Source of the DNA: UBA2030 sp049969475
Lineage (GTDB): Bacteria > Bacteroidota > Bacteroidia > Bacteroidales > TTA-H9
Direction of reading: 5' to 3'
Assembly: GCA_049969475.1 (NCBI GenBank)
Contig: JBMFOU010000001.1
Coordinates: 62,001-126,000, forward strand
DNA: 64,000 bases
Shown: piece by piece, positions 17,924-26,700 of the stretch
Numbering within the stretch: the stretch's first letter is position 1
Layout of the letters: each line of letters starts with the position of its first letter
Program-made: the position numbers and the translations under genes
Notes under the pieces: generated by a model
What the model saw: the letters and a program-made list of their open reading frames with translations, nothing else
What the model was told of the DNA's origin: nothing
The model's database searches: none

Positions 17924-18571
17924 TCAGAAATGAAGGGGGGCGTCGGTGAGTTGCTGTAAGAGTTCGGGTGTTACGTCGGGTGCGGTTTCTCTGACATAGA
18001 GGCCCGATTCCTTTACCTCAATCACGGCCAGATTTGTATAGATGCGGTTTACGCAACGGGGGCCGGTTAACGGATAGGTACAGTTTCTTACGATCTTGGG
18101 TTCTCCGTTTTTGGTAGTATGCGAAGAGATGACAAAAATATTCGGGACGCCTGCCACCAGGTCCATAGCACCTCCTACAGCAGGAATAGCACCGGGTTCG
18201 CCTGTGCTCCAGTTAGCCAAATCGCCTTTCTCAGAGACCTGAAAGGCTCCCAGGATGCAATAGTCGATGTGGCCTCCTCTTACCATGGCAAAGCTGTCGG
18301 CATGGTGAAAGAAACAGGCTCCAGGGATAGCGGTAACCGGTTTTTTCCCCGCATTAATCAGTTCATCGTCTTCTTCCCCGGGTGAAGGGGGAGGCCCTAC
18401 TCCCAAAAGACCATTTTCGGTGTGAAATATAATTTCTTTGCCTTTAGGTATATGCGCTGCTACCAGTTCGGGCAGGCCTATGCCTAAGTTTACATAGGCA
18501 CCGTCGGGCAAATCCTCAGCAATCTTACAGGCTATTTGTTCGTTGCTCCAACCTTTGGGAAGATTTACCAT
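17924..18571 (-). CDS. 3-oxoacid CoA-transferase subunit B (PcaJ-like)
   Basis: 215 residues. Family I CoA-transferase beta subunit with the catalytic glutamate Glu52 in FHTENGLLG and the following GPPPSPGEEDD, FHHADSFAMVRGGHID, LGAFQVSEKGDLANW and AVGGAMDLVAG blocks. These correspond closely to PcaJ, 3-oxoadipate CoA-transferase subunit B. With subunit A it would move CoA from succinyl-CoA to a 3-oxo acid. Its ATG overlaps the end of the A gene by 7 bases, a sign of translational coupling. AtoA/ScoB-type acetoacetate CoA-transferase is the alternative. Confidence 0.9.
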   Translation of the reverse strand: MVNLPKGWSNEQIACKIAEDLPDGAYVNLGIGLPELVAAHIPKGKEIIFHTENGLLGVGPPPSPGEEDDELINAGKKPVTAIPGACFFHHADSFAMVRGGHIDYCILGAFQVSEKGDLANWSTGEPGAIPAVGGAMDLVAGVPNIFVISSHTTKNGEPKIVRNCTYPLTGPRCVNRIYTNLAVIEVKESGLYVRETAPDVTPELLQQLTDAPLHF

Positions 18572-19278
18572 GGATACCTCCTGTTTTCCTTCAATAATTG
18601 GTTTTCGCTCAGAGGATGAGGAATTTCTACTACTTTATGCACGAAAATGCCCGGAGTAACCACGATTTCGGGATCGATGGAGCCCGGCTCCACTATTTGT
18701 GAAGCCTGGGCAATGGTGGTATGGGCGGCCATGGCCATCACAGGATTGAAGTTGCGGGCCGTCTTGTTGTAAACCAGGTTGCCGTAGCGATCGGCCATTT
18801 TGCATTTGATAAGGGCAAAGTCGGCTTTTAGCCCATATTCAAGCACATAGAGCTTGCCGTTAAACTCTCGTACTTCTTTTCCTTCCTGCAGGGGTGTTCC
18901 AACAGATGTTGGGGTGTAAAATGCAGGGATTCCGGCACCTCCGGCTCTTATGCGCTCGGCCAGGGTCCCCTGTGGCACCAGTTCCAACTCTATTTCGCCT
19001 TTTTTATAAAGTTCGGGAAATACCACCGACTGTGCGGTGCGAGGGAAAGAACAAATCATTTTACGCACCTGGCGATTCTCGATGAGTGCTGCCAGGCCAA
19101 CGTGGCCGTTCCCGGTATTGTTGCTCACCACCGTAAGGTTTTTGGCTCCGTGATCGATGAGCGCATGAATCAGCTCAATGGGACTTCCTGCCTCCCCAAA
19201 TCCTCCAATCATCACCGTAGCCCCGTCGAAAATATCCTTTACCGCCTCGGTGGCCGATGATACTATTTTGTTGATCAT
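18565..19278 (-). CDS. 3-oxoacid CoA-transferase subunit A (PcaI-like)
   Basis: 237 residues. Family I CoA-transferase alpha subunit. The glycine-rich VMIGGFGEAGSP is followed by TVVSNNTGNGHVGLAAL, VPQGTLAERIRAGGAG, DFALIKCKMADRYGNL and VVTPGIFVHKVV, which run parallel to PcaI of the 3-oxoadipate pathway. It pairs with the overlapping downstream B subunit. It begins 24 bases after the aminomutase stop, as the second gene of the operon. Donor and acceptor specificity cannot be read from sequence, but 3-oxoadipate or another 3-oxo acid is the natural acceptor for this family. Confidence 0.9.
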   Translation of the reverse strand: MINKIVSSATEAVKDIFDGATVMIGGFGEAGSPIELIHALIDHGAKNLTVVSNNTGNGHVGLAALIENRQVRKMICSFPRTAQSVVFPELYKKGEIELELVPQGTLAERIRAGGAGIPAFYTPTSVGTPLQEGKEVREFNGKLYVLEYGLKADFALIKCKMADRYGNLVYNKTARNFNPVMAMAAHTTIAQASQIVEPGSIDPEIVVTPGIFVHKVVEIPHPLSENQLLKENRRYPW

Positions 19279-19302
19279 ACAACAGATTTAGCCGGTTTTA
19301 TA

Positions 19303-20892
19303 TTAATCCTGGTCGCCGTAATACAGGGCTTCTTCCAGTTTTTTCTCAATTTCAGCCAATTCATCTTCAAAGAAGTGCTTTTTAGCATGGAAAGGTTTGA
19401 GGTTGGCAATCACGGTTTCTTTTTCGTCGTATTGGGCCAGGAATACTTTGTCCATCCATTCCATGTTGCGACCTTCATTTACTTTCAAAGCAAAGGCTTT
19501 TTCTCCGTCTATTTCAACTACACCCAGCAAGGAGATTTTTCCGGCCGAGGAAGTCATGGTGATGTAGCGTGAGGGACGGTTGATAGAAGCGAGGGAACGA
19601 TATACTTTCTGGAATACTTTATTGATTTCGGCTAAAGGAGCGGTAAAGTAGTGATGCTCGCCCGTAGCGCGGGCCATGTACATGGAATGGAAACCAACGC
19701 CCAGCATAGCCAGCAAGTTGCCCAGGTCAATCCAGTTCTGCGCCGTGCGGTCCACATCTACTTTGCCGTTTTCATCCATGAAAAGGCTGATATGATTCAT
19801 AATGGGACTTTGGCTTTTTAGCGTGGCTCCGGCTTTACGCAAACGTCGTATAGCAGCTACTGTCGCTGGATTCATGATTTCGCGGGGTGTGCTGAAATGC
19901 GACATAAATACCAGTTGAATGCCATTGTCCACAAGTTTCTTGATTAAGTCCAGCATGCGATTGTATTCCGGACTTAATATTTTTTCGGGCAAATAACTGA
20001 GTATGCGGGTGCCTAAACGAATAGTACGAATATGGCTTAATGCGGGATCTTCAATAATTGGAGTAATATATGCCTCAAAACGTTCGGGGCCTAGGTAGCC
20101 GGCATCTCCACCAGTGATTAAAACATCTGTAACTTCTTTGTGTATCCTGAGATAGCGATGTACCTGTGCTATATCTTTCTGTAGAAACATATCTTCATCG
20201 CCCCTTACCTGGGCATGGCGGAAGCAATAGGTGCAAAAAGCAAAACAGGTCTGGGTCTGTACATCAAACAACAGTTGGCACTGGGGATATTTATGCTGGC
20301 TACCGTCGATGACTTCCAGTTCTCCATTTTCGTTTCGAAAGACGGGTTTATTGAGTTTTTGCTTGCCATCGTGGGGATGGGTTGACTGAATGTAGGCTTC
20401 TAACAGAGATTTTTTCTCTGCATCGGTTTTGGCCCCAAAATACGCATCCACGAATTCTTTCCTTAACATGCCCGGCTGGGGAAATACCAACTGAAATAAG
20501 CTGTCAGTAGCAAAATCTTCCCAGTTGATGATATTGAGAACGTGCCGGGTGGCCATAAACCGATAAACTTTGATAAACAACTCTCTTTCTTCGATATGGT
20601 CGACTTCGTATCCGTGTTGTTTTAGAATATTCACAATTTCATGAAAGCCCTGCAGGCCTACGTATTGCTTTTTGTCCTTAAACATGAAGGGGATGTCTTC
20701 CTTGAAGGCAGAGTACTTGGGGAAGGCCTTGTGCAATCGTTGTAAAAGACCTAAAGGGAGCAGGTTTTCCTTTTCAATGATATCACGGGTTTCGGGAGGA
20801 AAACCAAAACGGTCGAACATTTGCTCATAATCGGCCTGGGTAAAGGTAACGTCATGAGTGGTTGCTGAATTGAAAGTTGCCATAGTTATCAT
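19303..20892 (-). CDS. Radical-SAM amino acid 2,3-aminomutase (KamA family)
   Basis: 529 residues, longer than the about 420 of clostridial lysine 2,3-aminomutase, with an extra N-terminal helical region (about 1-190). The radical-SAM cluster motif is Cys216-x3-Cys220-x2-Cys223, followed by Arg225 at the position of the alpha-carboxylate-binding arginine of lysine 2,3-aminomutase (CTRR in KamA, CFRH here). The PLP lysine is likely Lys452 in SSAGK, which replaces PGGGGK. At the place of the KamA Asp in IYQCD, which holds the lysine side-chain ammonium, this protein has Arg408 (MYMAR), so an acidic rather than basic amino acid is plausible. It would move the amino group from C2 to C3 using SAM, PLP and a 4Fe-4S cluster. 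It is first in the operon. ATG 20892 or ATG 20883 may be the start. Confidence 0.85.
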   Translation of the reverse strand: MITMATFNSATTHDVTFTQADYEQMFDRFGFPPETRDIIEKENLLPLGLLQRLHKAFPKYSAFKEDIPFMFKDKKQYVGLQGFHEIVNILKQHGYEVDHIEERELFIKVYRFMATRHVLNIINWEDFATDSLFQLVFPQPGMLRKEFVDAYFGAKTDAEKKSLLEAYIQSTHPHDGKQKLNKPVFRNENGELEVIDGSQHKYPQCQLLFDVQTQTCFAFCTYCFRHAQVRGDEDMFLQKDIAQVHRYLRIHKEVTDVLITGGDAGYLGPERFEAYITPIIEDPALSHIRTIRLGTRILSYLPEKILSPEYNRMLDLIKKLVDNGIQLVFMSHFSTPREIMNPATVAAIRRLRKAGATLKSQSPIMNHISLFMDENGKVDVDRTAQNWIDLGNLLAMLGVGFHSMYMARATGEHHYFTAPLAEINKVFQKVYRSLASINRPSRYITMTSSAGKISLLGVVEIDGEKAFALKVNEGRNMEWMDKVFLAQYDEKETVIANLKPFHAKKHFFEDELAEIEKKLEEALYYGDQD

Positions 20893-20956
20893 ATTTTGGG
20901 TTGAATTGATTCTGGTGATAAATCTTAAAATCAGTTGTTTATACCGATATCCGTAT

Positions 20957-20996
20957 TTTCCTCGTTTGTACTGGTTCTTTTAAGAAAAAGAGGAAA
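20957..20996 (-). promoter_or_regulatory. Nested stem-loop in the aminomutase operon leader
   Basis: TTTCCTC (20957-20963) pairs with GAGGAAA (20990-20996), and within the loop TTCTT (20975-20979) pairs with AAGAA (20982-20986). It lies in the roughly 140-base untranslated leader between the promoter at 21037 and the aminomutase ATG, longer than most leaders here. No known riboswitch consensus is recognised, and the inner stem is weak. Confidence 0.3.
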
Positions 20997-21036
20997 GGCT
21001 TTTTTCATAGACAATGCAAACGTTTGAGAAGCGGGA

Positions 21037-21044
21037 CAAAATTA
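21037..21044 (-). promoter_or_regulatory. -7 promoter box for the aminomutase operon
   Basis: TAATTTTG on the minus strand, an exact consensus match. Transcription would start near 21030, about 140 bases before the first gene. Confidence 0.5.
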
Positions 21045-21138
21045 CGACTTCTTAAAATCAGGGCAATAAAAGAACGATTATGAAAAGCGATTTTATTATG
21101 AATGTTATCCTAATAAATTACAAATGATTGAAATTCAT

Positions 21139-21146
21139 TAGTTTTG
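21139..21146 (+). promoter_or_regulatory. -7 promoter box for tlyA
   Basis: TAGTTTTG followed by C, 16 bases before ATG 21163. Confidence 0.55.
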
Positions 21147-21162
21147 CTTAAAGATTGGCTCG

Positions 21163-21963
21163 ATGCGACTGGATATATATTTAGTTCAGGGGCAGTGGTT
21201 TTCATCGCGTACTCAAGCCGCAGAGGCTATTCGTAAGGGATGGGTAAAGCTTGATAATAAAAGGATTACAAAACCCTCCTTCATAGTTGATGAAAATGCT
21301 CCTCACCAGGTGGAAATTGCTACCGATGAGCTTTGCCCTTATGTGAGCAGGGGAGGGTTAAAACTCGAAAAAGCCATTTATGATTTTGGGTTTCATTTTG
21401 AAGGATGTTTGGTCCTCGACATCGGCGCCTCTACCGGGGGTTTTACTCATTGTGCTTTAAACCATGGTGCCTCAAGGGTGTGGGCCATAGATGTTGGTAC
21501 TTCTCAGTTACACCCTTTGCTTCGGGCTGATTCGCGCGTAATGAGTCTTGAAAATACAGATATCCGCACGCTTAATCCTCAAACAGTGTTAATACCTTGT
21601 GTCGATTGGGTGGTCTGCGACGTTTCCTTTATTTCATTGCGGCACATCATTCCTCATATTCCTCGGTTTTTAAAGCCGGAAGGAGGTGCTATACTTTTAA
21701 TAAAGCCACAATTCGAAGCTGGACCTGAAAATTTGAATAAGGGGGGATTGGTGAAAAAGAAGAGTGTCCATAAAAAGATTATACGAGATTTTGTTGCGTG
21801 GATTGAGGAGACGGGTTATCAGCTTAGGGGTTTCACCTACGCACCCTTGCAAGGTAAAGATCATAATATTGAATATCTTGCATTTATTCATGCCCACGGG
21901 GCTCAGCGGGTGGAGGTAGAACGTGTGGTGGATGAAGCATTTAAGGGAAATGGATGGGAATGA
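21163..21963 (+). CDS. tlyA: TlyA family rRNA 2'-O-methyltransferase / hemolysin A-like
   Basis: 266 residues. An N-terminal S4 RNA-binding domain (about 1-60, MRLDIYLVQGQWFSSRTQAAEAIRKG pattern) is joined to an FtsJ-like Rossmann methyltransferase with the SAM-binding loop VLDIGASTGGFTHCAL (about 86-101), DVGTSQL and LIKPQFEAG. In actinobacteria TlyA methylates cytidines in 16S and 23S rRNA, which makes ribosomes capreomycin-sensitive. The name hemolysin is historical. It is a single gene with its own promoter. Confidence 0.92.
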   Translation: MRLDIYLVQGQWFSSRTQAAEAIRKGWVKLDNKRITKPSFIVDENAPHQVEIATDELCPYVSRGGLKLEKAIYDFGFHFEGCLVLDIGASTGGFTHCALNHGASRVWAIDVGTSQLHPLLRADSRVMSLENTDIRTLNPQTVLIPCVDWVVCDVSFISLRHIIPHIPRFLKPEGGAILLIKPQFEAGPENLNKGGLVKKKSVHKKIIRDFVAWIEETGYQLRGFTYAPLQGKDHNIEYLAFIHAHGAQRVEVERVVDEAFKGNGWE

Positions 21964-22134
21964 ACACCTTATCTAACTAAACAATGTTTTATGGGTTTAC
22001 ACTTTACTGGGAGATTCTCCAGCTCATCTAAGTTTACCTGACGAAAAACTTTTACAGAGTCCTTTACAGCATCGAAAAATAAGACTCTTAAGAATTGCTT
22101 TGTGTTATTTATGGAGTAGAAGTCATTCGGAGAT

Positions 22135-22169
22135 AAAAAAACGAGGCTGCCCCTTTTTGAGACAGCCTC
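22135..22169 (-). terminator. Terminator of the susCD-like operon
   Basis: Stem GAGGCTG (22143-22149) / CAGCCTC (22163-22169), followed on the minus strand by a U-run (A-run 22135-22141), 26 bases beyond the susD-like stop. Confidence 0.85.
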
Positions 22170-22194
22170 TTACATCATTACTCGTCAATGATTT

Positions 22195-23733
22195 TTATTG
22201 AACATCCCACCACATGCGGGTCAGGAAGTCGTCGCCGCCCATTTGTTGAACAGCGGCTTTGTAGTTGGTACCATTAACGGTCTGTTCTTCCTGAGGATAG
22301 GTGAGGCGACGGGGAATATCGTCAGCACCCAGGGCTTCAAATTTTACTGGGTTGCCACTCAGGTCAATCCAGGTAACTTCACCCGGGTGAACGAGCGTTT
22401 TGGGATAGCCAGTACGGCGATATTCGCTCCAAGCTTCGTATCCCTGCGGATAGAGAGCAATGTATTTCTGGGTGAGAACGGTAGCTTCGCTGGCGGGAGG
22501 CAGGGCTGCCACAAAAGCATCGATGGTAGCTGCATCCACTCCCCAATATTCACATGAGGCTCTTACACCCTTTATATAGTGGGTCTGATCCCAGTTGTTG
22601 ACTTCGCTGAGGATGAATTCTACTTCGGCATAGCTCATGAGTACAGTGGCGAAATCAGGAGCCAGAATGGCATCGCCGGGCCAGCTGGAACCCTGGGCTC
22701 CGATTTGTTTGGTAATGTCATCGGGCATTCCATAAGGCATTCCATGGATGCCATCTCCCAGAATGGTTCCGTTTTTCACTGGAGCTGCGAAAATGGGCAA
22801 CCTTGGGTCTTCAATGCCAGCAAATGGATTGGGTTTTCCAGCACCACCTACAGGAATTCCTTTCAGCAGGTCGACAAACTGAGCCGTTACAGCAAAGTCA
22901 GTACGGTTGTCAACATTATAAGCATTCCACATGGGAGCAGCGTTAGGAGGCGTGCCCAGGTATTTGAAAGCAGCATTATCGGCGTTGCTTTCGAATACGC
23001 CACCGGCTATGGCTTCATCGATGAATTGCTGAGCTTTGGTAGGATCTGCTTTTTTCATACGCAGGGCCATGCGCAGCTTGAGGCTGTTGGCAAATTTTTT
23101 CCATTTGGCCATGTCGCCACCATAAATGATGTCGCCCTGTGTCCAGCCGGGCTTGCTTACATCTATTTGAGCAGCAGCCTCTGTGAGTTCCTGAATAATA
23201 GCGGGATAGATATCCTGCTGTTTGTCGTATTTGGGCAGGAACAAGCGGTCTGTTTTCCCTTTAAGGGCATCGAAGTAAGGAATATCACCATAGAGGTCGG
23301 TGAGGTGTTGGAAAGCCCAGGCACGCAAAATACGAGCAGAGGCAATTTGATTGACATTAGCACCATAAGCCGACATTAACCCTGCTTTATCGGGGTTTTC
23401 GTTGAGTTCGATGATTTCATTAAGATCTGAAAGAACAGTGTAAATGGCTCTCCAATATCCGTTGTTAACATTCTGACGGATGTTGTAACGGTCTTCATCG
23501 GTATAGTTATTCTGCGACCAATACTGGGCCCACAGCATACTCTGGCGGCCACCCCACCATGCATCGAAAATGTTATCGCAGAGCTGTTTTTGTGCATTGG
23601 TCATAAATGCATAGCTCGGCACATCGATGGGGGCATTGGGGTTGGTGTTAATTTGTTCAAAATCCTTGGTGCAGCCTGCAAGAATCACCAATAACAAGCT
23701 GAACACTACGGCTATTTTTTGTATTGTTTTCAT
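22195..23733 (-). CDS. SusD-like outer-membrane nutrient-binding lipoprotein
   Basis: 512 residues. A lipoprotein signal ends in VILAGC, giving a lipidated Cys. INTNPNAP just after it and the pattern of the helical TPR-like body point to the SusD-like_2 (SusD/RagB) family, for example AWAFQHLTDLYGDIPYFDAL and LRMALRMKKADP. It caps the SusC-type transporter at the cell surface and captures ligand. It follows susC by 29 bases in the same operon. No glycosidase, lyase or sensor gene is attached, so the ligand is open; peptides, as for RagAB, are possible in view of the amino-acid-related genes around. Confidence 0.95.
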   Translation of the reverse strand: MKTIQKIAVVFSLLLVILAGCTKDFEQINTNPNAPIDVPSYAFMTNAQKQLCDNIFDAWWGGRQSMLWAQYWSQNNYTDEDRYNIRQNVNNGYWRAIYTVLSDLNEIIELNENPDKAGLMSAYGANVNQIASARILRAWAFQHLTDLYGDIPYFDALKGKTDRLFLPKYDKQQDIYPAIIQELTEAAAQIDVSKPGWTQGDIIYGGDMAKWKKFANSLKLRMALRMKKADPTKAQQFIDEAIAGGVFESNADNAAFKYLGTPPNAAPMWNAYNVDNRTDFAVTAQFVDLLKGIPVGGAGKPNPFAGIEDPRLPIFAAPVKNGTILGDGIHGMPYGMPDDITKQIGAQGSSWPGDAILAPDFATVLMSYAEVEFILSEVNNWDQTHYIKGVRASCEYWGVDAATIDAFVAALPPASEATVLTQKYIALYPQGYEAWSEYRRTGYPKTLVHPGEVTWIDLSGNPVKFEALGADDIPRRLTYPQEEQTVNGTNYKAAVQQMGGDDFLTRMWWDVQ

Positions 23734-23762
23734 AATTCTCAGATTTTAAGATTAGACCATAA

Positions 23763-26700
23763 TTAGAAATTGCAGCTCAGGTTTACACCAAACGAACGCA
23801 GTGAGGGGAGCTGACCACCTTCGATACCCTGAATGTTACCAGCGCTGGTAGTGTTTTCAGGATCGATGTGTTTGATATCCCTTCCCCAAATGGCCAGGTT
23901 ACGGCCATAGAGCGAAACCCTGAGATTCTGGATGGGTCCGGTGTATTTGCTGGGAATGGTGTAGCCCAAACGCACTTCACGCAATTTGATGTAGGAAGCA
24001 TCAAATACATTTTGAGCAGCAGGACGCGAATAGTGGTCGGCAGCCCAGCGGATAGCCGAGATGTAGGTTTCGTTTTTCACGGGATTATCAACTACATTGC
24101 CGTCTTTATCGATGTAGGTAACGGTTCCGTCGGCATTTAGCTTACCATAAACCCCGTCGTTCAACACTCCACCGCCATCAGCCACATCATCACGAACATT
24201 TTTGCCATTGGCATTGGTGAGAGCTGTTTCTTCGAGGATACCACTGTAAATACCCCACATGTAAGTGGTGCTGAAGAGTTTGCCACCATGCTGAATATCT
24301 ATGAGTGCACTGAAGTCGAATCCTTTGTATTTGAAGGTATTGGTGATACCAGCATTCCAATCAGGCAGCACGCTACCCAGTGATTTAACTGCTGTGGTCT
24401 TAAGGTAACGACCGGTTTTGTCAACCACTTTATTACCTTGAGCGTCGTAAACAAAATCAGTACCTACAAGCTGACCATAAGCTTCACCTACGCGAGCTTC
24501 GATGGAGATGTTGAAGGGACCATTGCCCAGGCGGAGGCTTTCTACACCTGCAGCCAGTTCTTCTACTTTATTCTTGTTGGCACCGAAGTTAACCAACATA
24601 TCCCACTGGAAATCGCGGTATTTCACTGGAGTGAGGGAGAGCTGCAATTCGATACCCTTATTACTGATGGTTCCGGCGTTGATCATGGCTGAGGTGAATC
24701 CAGAAGCAGCAGAGATGGGTACGTTGAAGATTTGATCAGTGGTCTTCTTGTAGTAGTATGTAACATCCAATCCTACCCTATTCTTGAAGAAGCGGAGTTC
24801 GGTACCGACTTCCCAACCCAGGGTGCTTTCAGGTTTCAGTTCAGCGTTGTTAAGGGTACCAGGTAAGGAGTAACGAATGTCGCTTCCGAAATTCTGGAAG
24901 TTATCGTAGAGGGTAATCAGGCGGTAGGGATCAGTGTCGTTACCCACTTTAGCAATACCAAAGCGCAATTTGGCAAGATCCATCCAATCGGCTTTGCCCT
25001 GCATCGATGGCATTTCGGTCAGTACATAGCTGAGGGTTGCCGAAGGATAGAGGTATGACCAGGCGTTTTTGGGCAAGGTGGACGACCAGTCGTTGCGAAG
25101 GGTCATATCGAGGAAGAGGAAACCTTTATAACCCAGGTTCAAGCTACCATAGAGTGAGTTGATGGCTTTTTCTGTGGTCTCGTCATGAACCAACGGGCTG
25201 GCAGCGGAGTTGAGCAGGCTGTAGAAATTTTTGATTACCAATCCGCCCTGGGTAATGCCCCCATTAAGTTCATATTGGCGGTGCATGCGGTTACCACCAA
25301 AAGTGAGTTTACTGGAGAATTCTTCCCAACGTTTTTCAGCTTCGAATAGGAATTCAGCATTGGTCTCAGTTACCTGACGCATATCTTCCAAATAGTAAGA
25401 CTGAGCCTGCGAACCTATGGCCACCCTTTCTTTATTGCGGAAAGTGTAGGTATCGAGATTGTATTTACCGGTTACTTTTAACCAGTCGAAGATCTGGTAC
25501 GTCAAACCAACATTACCATAGTAGCGGTCGCGCCAGTCTTGGGTATAGTTCATGTAACGGGTCCAGTAGTAGTTGTCTGAATAATTGGGCAGGGGATCAT
25601 CCCATGCGCGACGGTTCCAGGTACGCATAGTACCATCGGGGTTCATATAATTTTTCATCTTTTCCATGTCGAGCTGACGCTGACCCCATTGGTTGAACTT
25701 CTGCATTACGTTGTTGTCGTCGTACCCTGTTGCCGGTCGACCCAGTGCATAAGTTTTGATATAGTTGATAGAGGTGAAGGCTTCGAGTTTTTTGCCAAAC
25801 TTCGAATTACCGTTAAAGTTAAGTGAATTACGGTTTAATTTCGAATTGGGCATATATCCGTTGGAGGTAAGGTTAGTGTAAGAAAGGCGGAAGGCGCCGT
25901 TTTCATTTGCACTGGTGAGGGCTATGTTATTGGTGTACCCAACCTGGGTTTCAAAGAAGTCTTTGACATCATGGGCCGGAGCAACCCAAGGTGCTGTTTC
26001 AAGACGATAGGGCGTACCATCAGGATTCGTGGTGGGTTTGCCCAATGCTTCCCAATCGTAAAGGCTCCAGTAGGGCAGGTACTGAATGTTGGGATTGTAT
26101 TTGGGACCCCAGCTTTCGTCTGTAGCATAATCGGGCAGCAAATACTCTATACCATTGATTTCCTGTACCAGGAATCCATCTCTTGTGCCGGGTCCATCGA
26201 AGGTGGTACCTCCACCGTAAAGATTCTGGTATTTGGGCAGGTAGGCCACATTTTCAAGGGTTACTCCTGAGTTAAGGGTAACTCCAATGCCTTTGCCTTT
26301 TCCTGTTTTTCCCTTCTTAGTGGTGATAAGGATAACGCCGTTAGCAGCACGGGCACCATAAAGAGCAGCTGCGGAGGGGCCTTTCAGAACCGATACCGAC
26401 TCGATGTCGTCGCCATTGATGTCCTGTGCCATGTTACCATAATCGTAGCCACCAGCACCACGTGCTGTATTGTAGGTATTGAAATCACTGTTATCAATAG
26501 GAACACCATCGATAACATATAAGGGGTTATTGTTACCGGTCATAGAGTTAACCCCACGGATAAGTACGCGCGATGAACCGCCTATATTACCCGAAGAGCT
26601 GGTAACCTGCAAACCGGCAATCCTACCAGAAAGGGCATTAATCATATTCGGCTGCCGGGCCTGGGTTAGTTCATCACCTTTAACGTCCTGTACTGCATAA

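Noticed and set aside
20893..21036. Known riboswitch (SAM, lysine or cobalamin) before the aminomutase operon
   Set aside because: Only one nested stem was found, without the conserved core of any of these classes, so it is listed as an unassigned leader structure.
21964..22134. Open frame of about 70 codons between tlyA and the SusCD terminator
   Set aside because: No start codon or promoter box, and the translation matches nothing I recognise.
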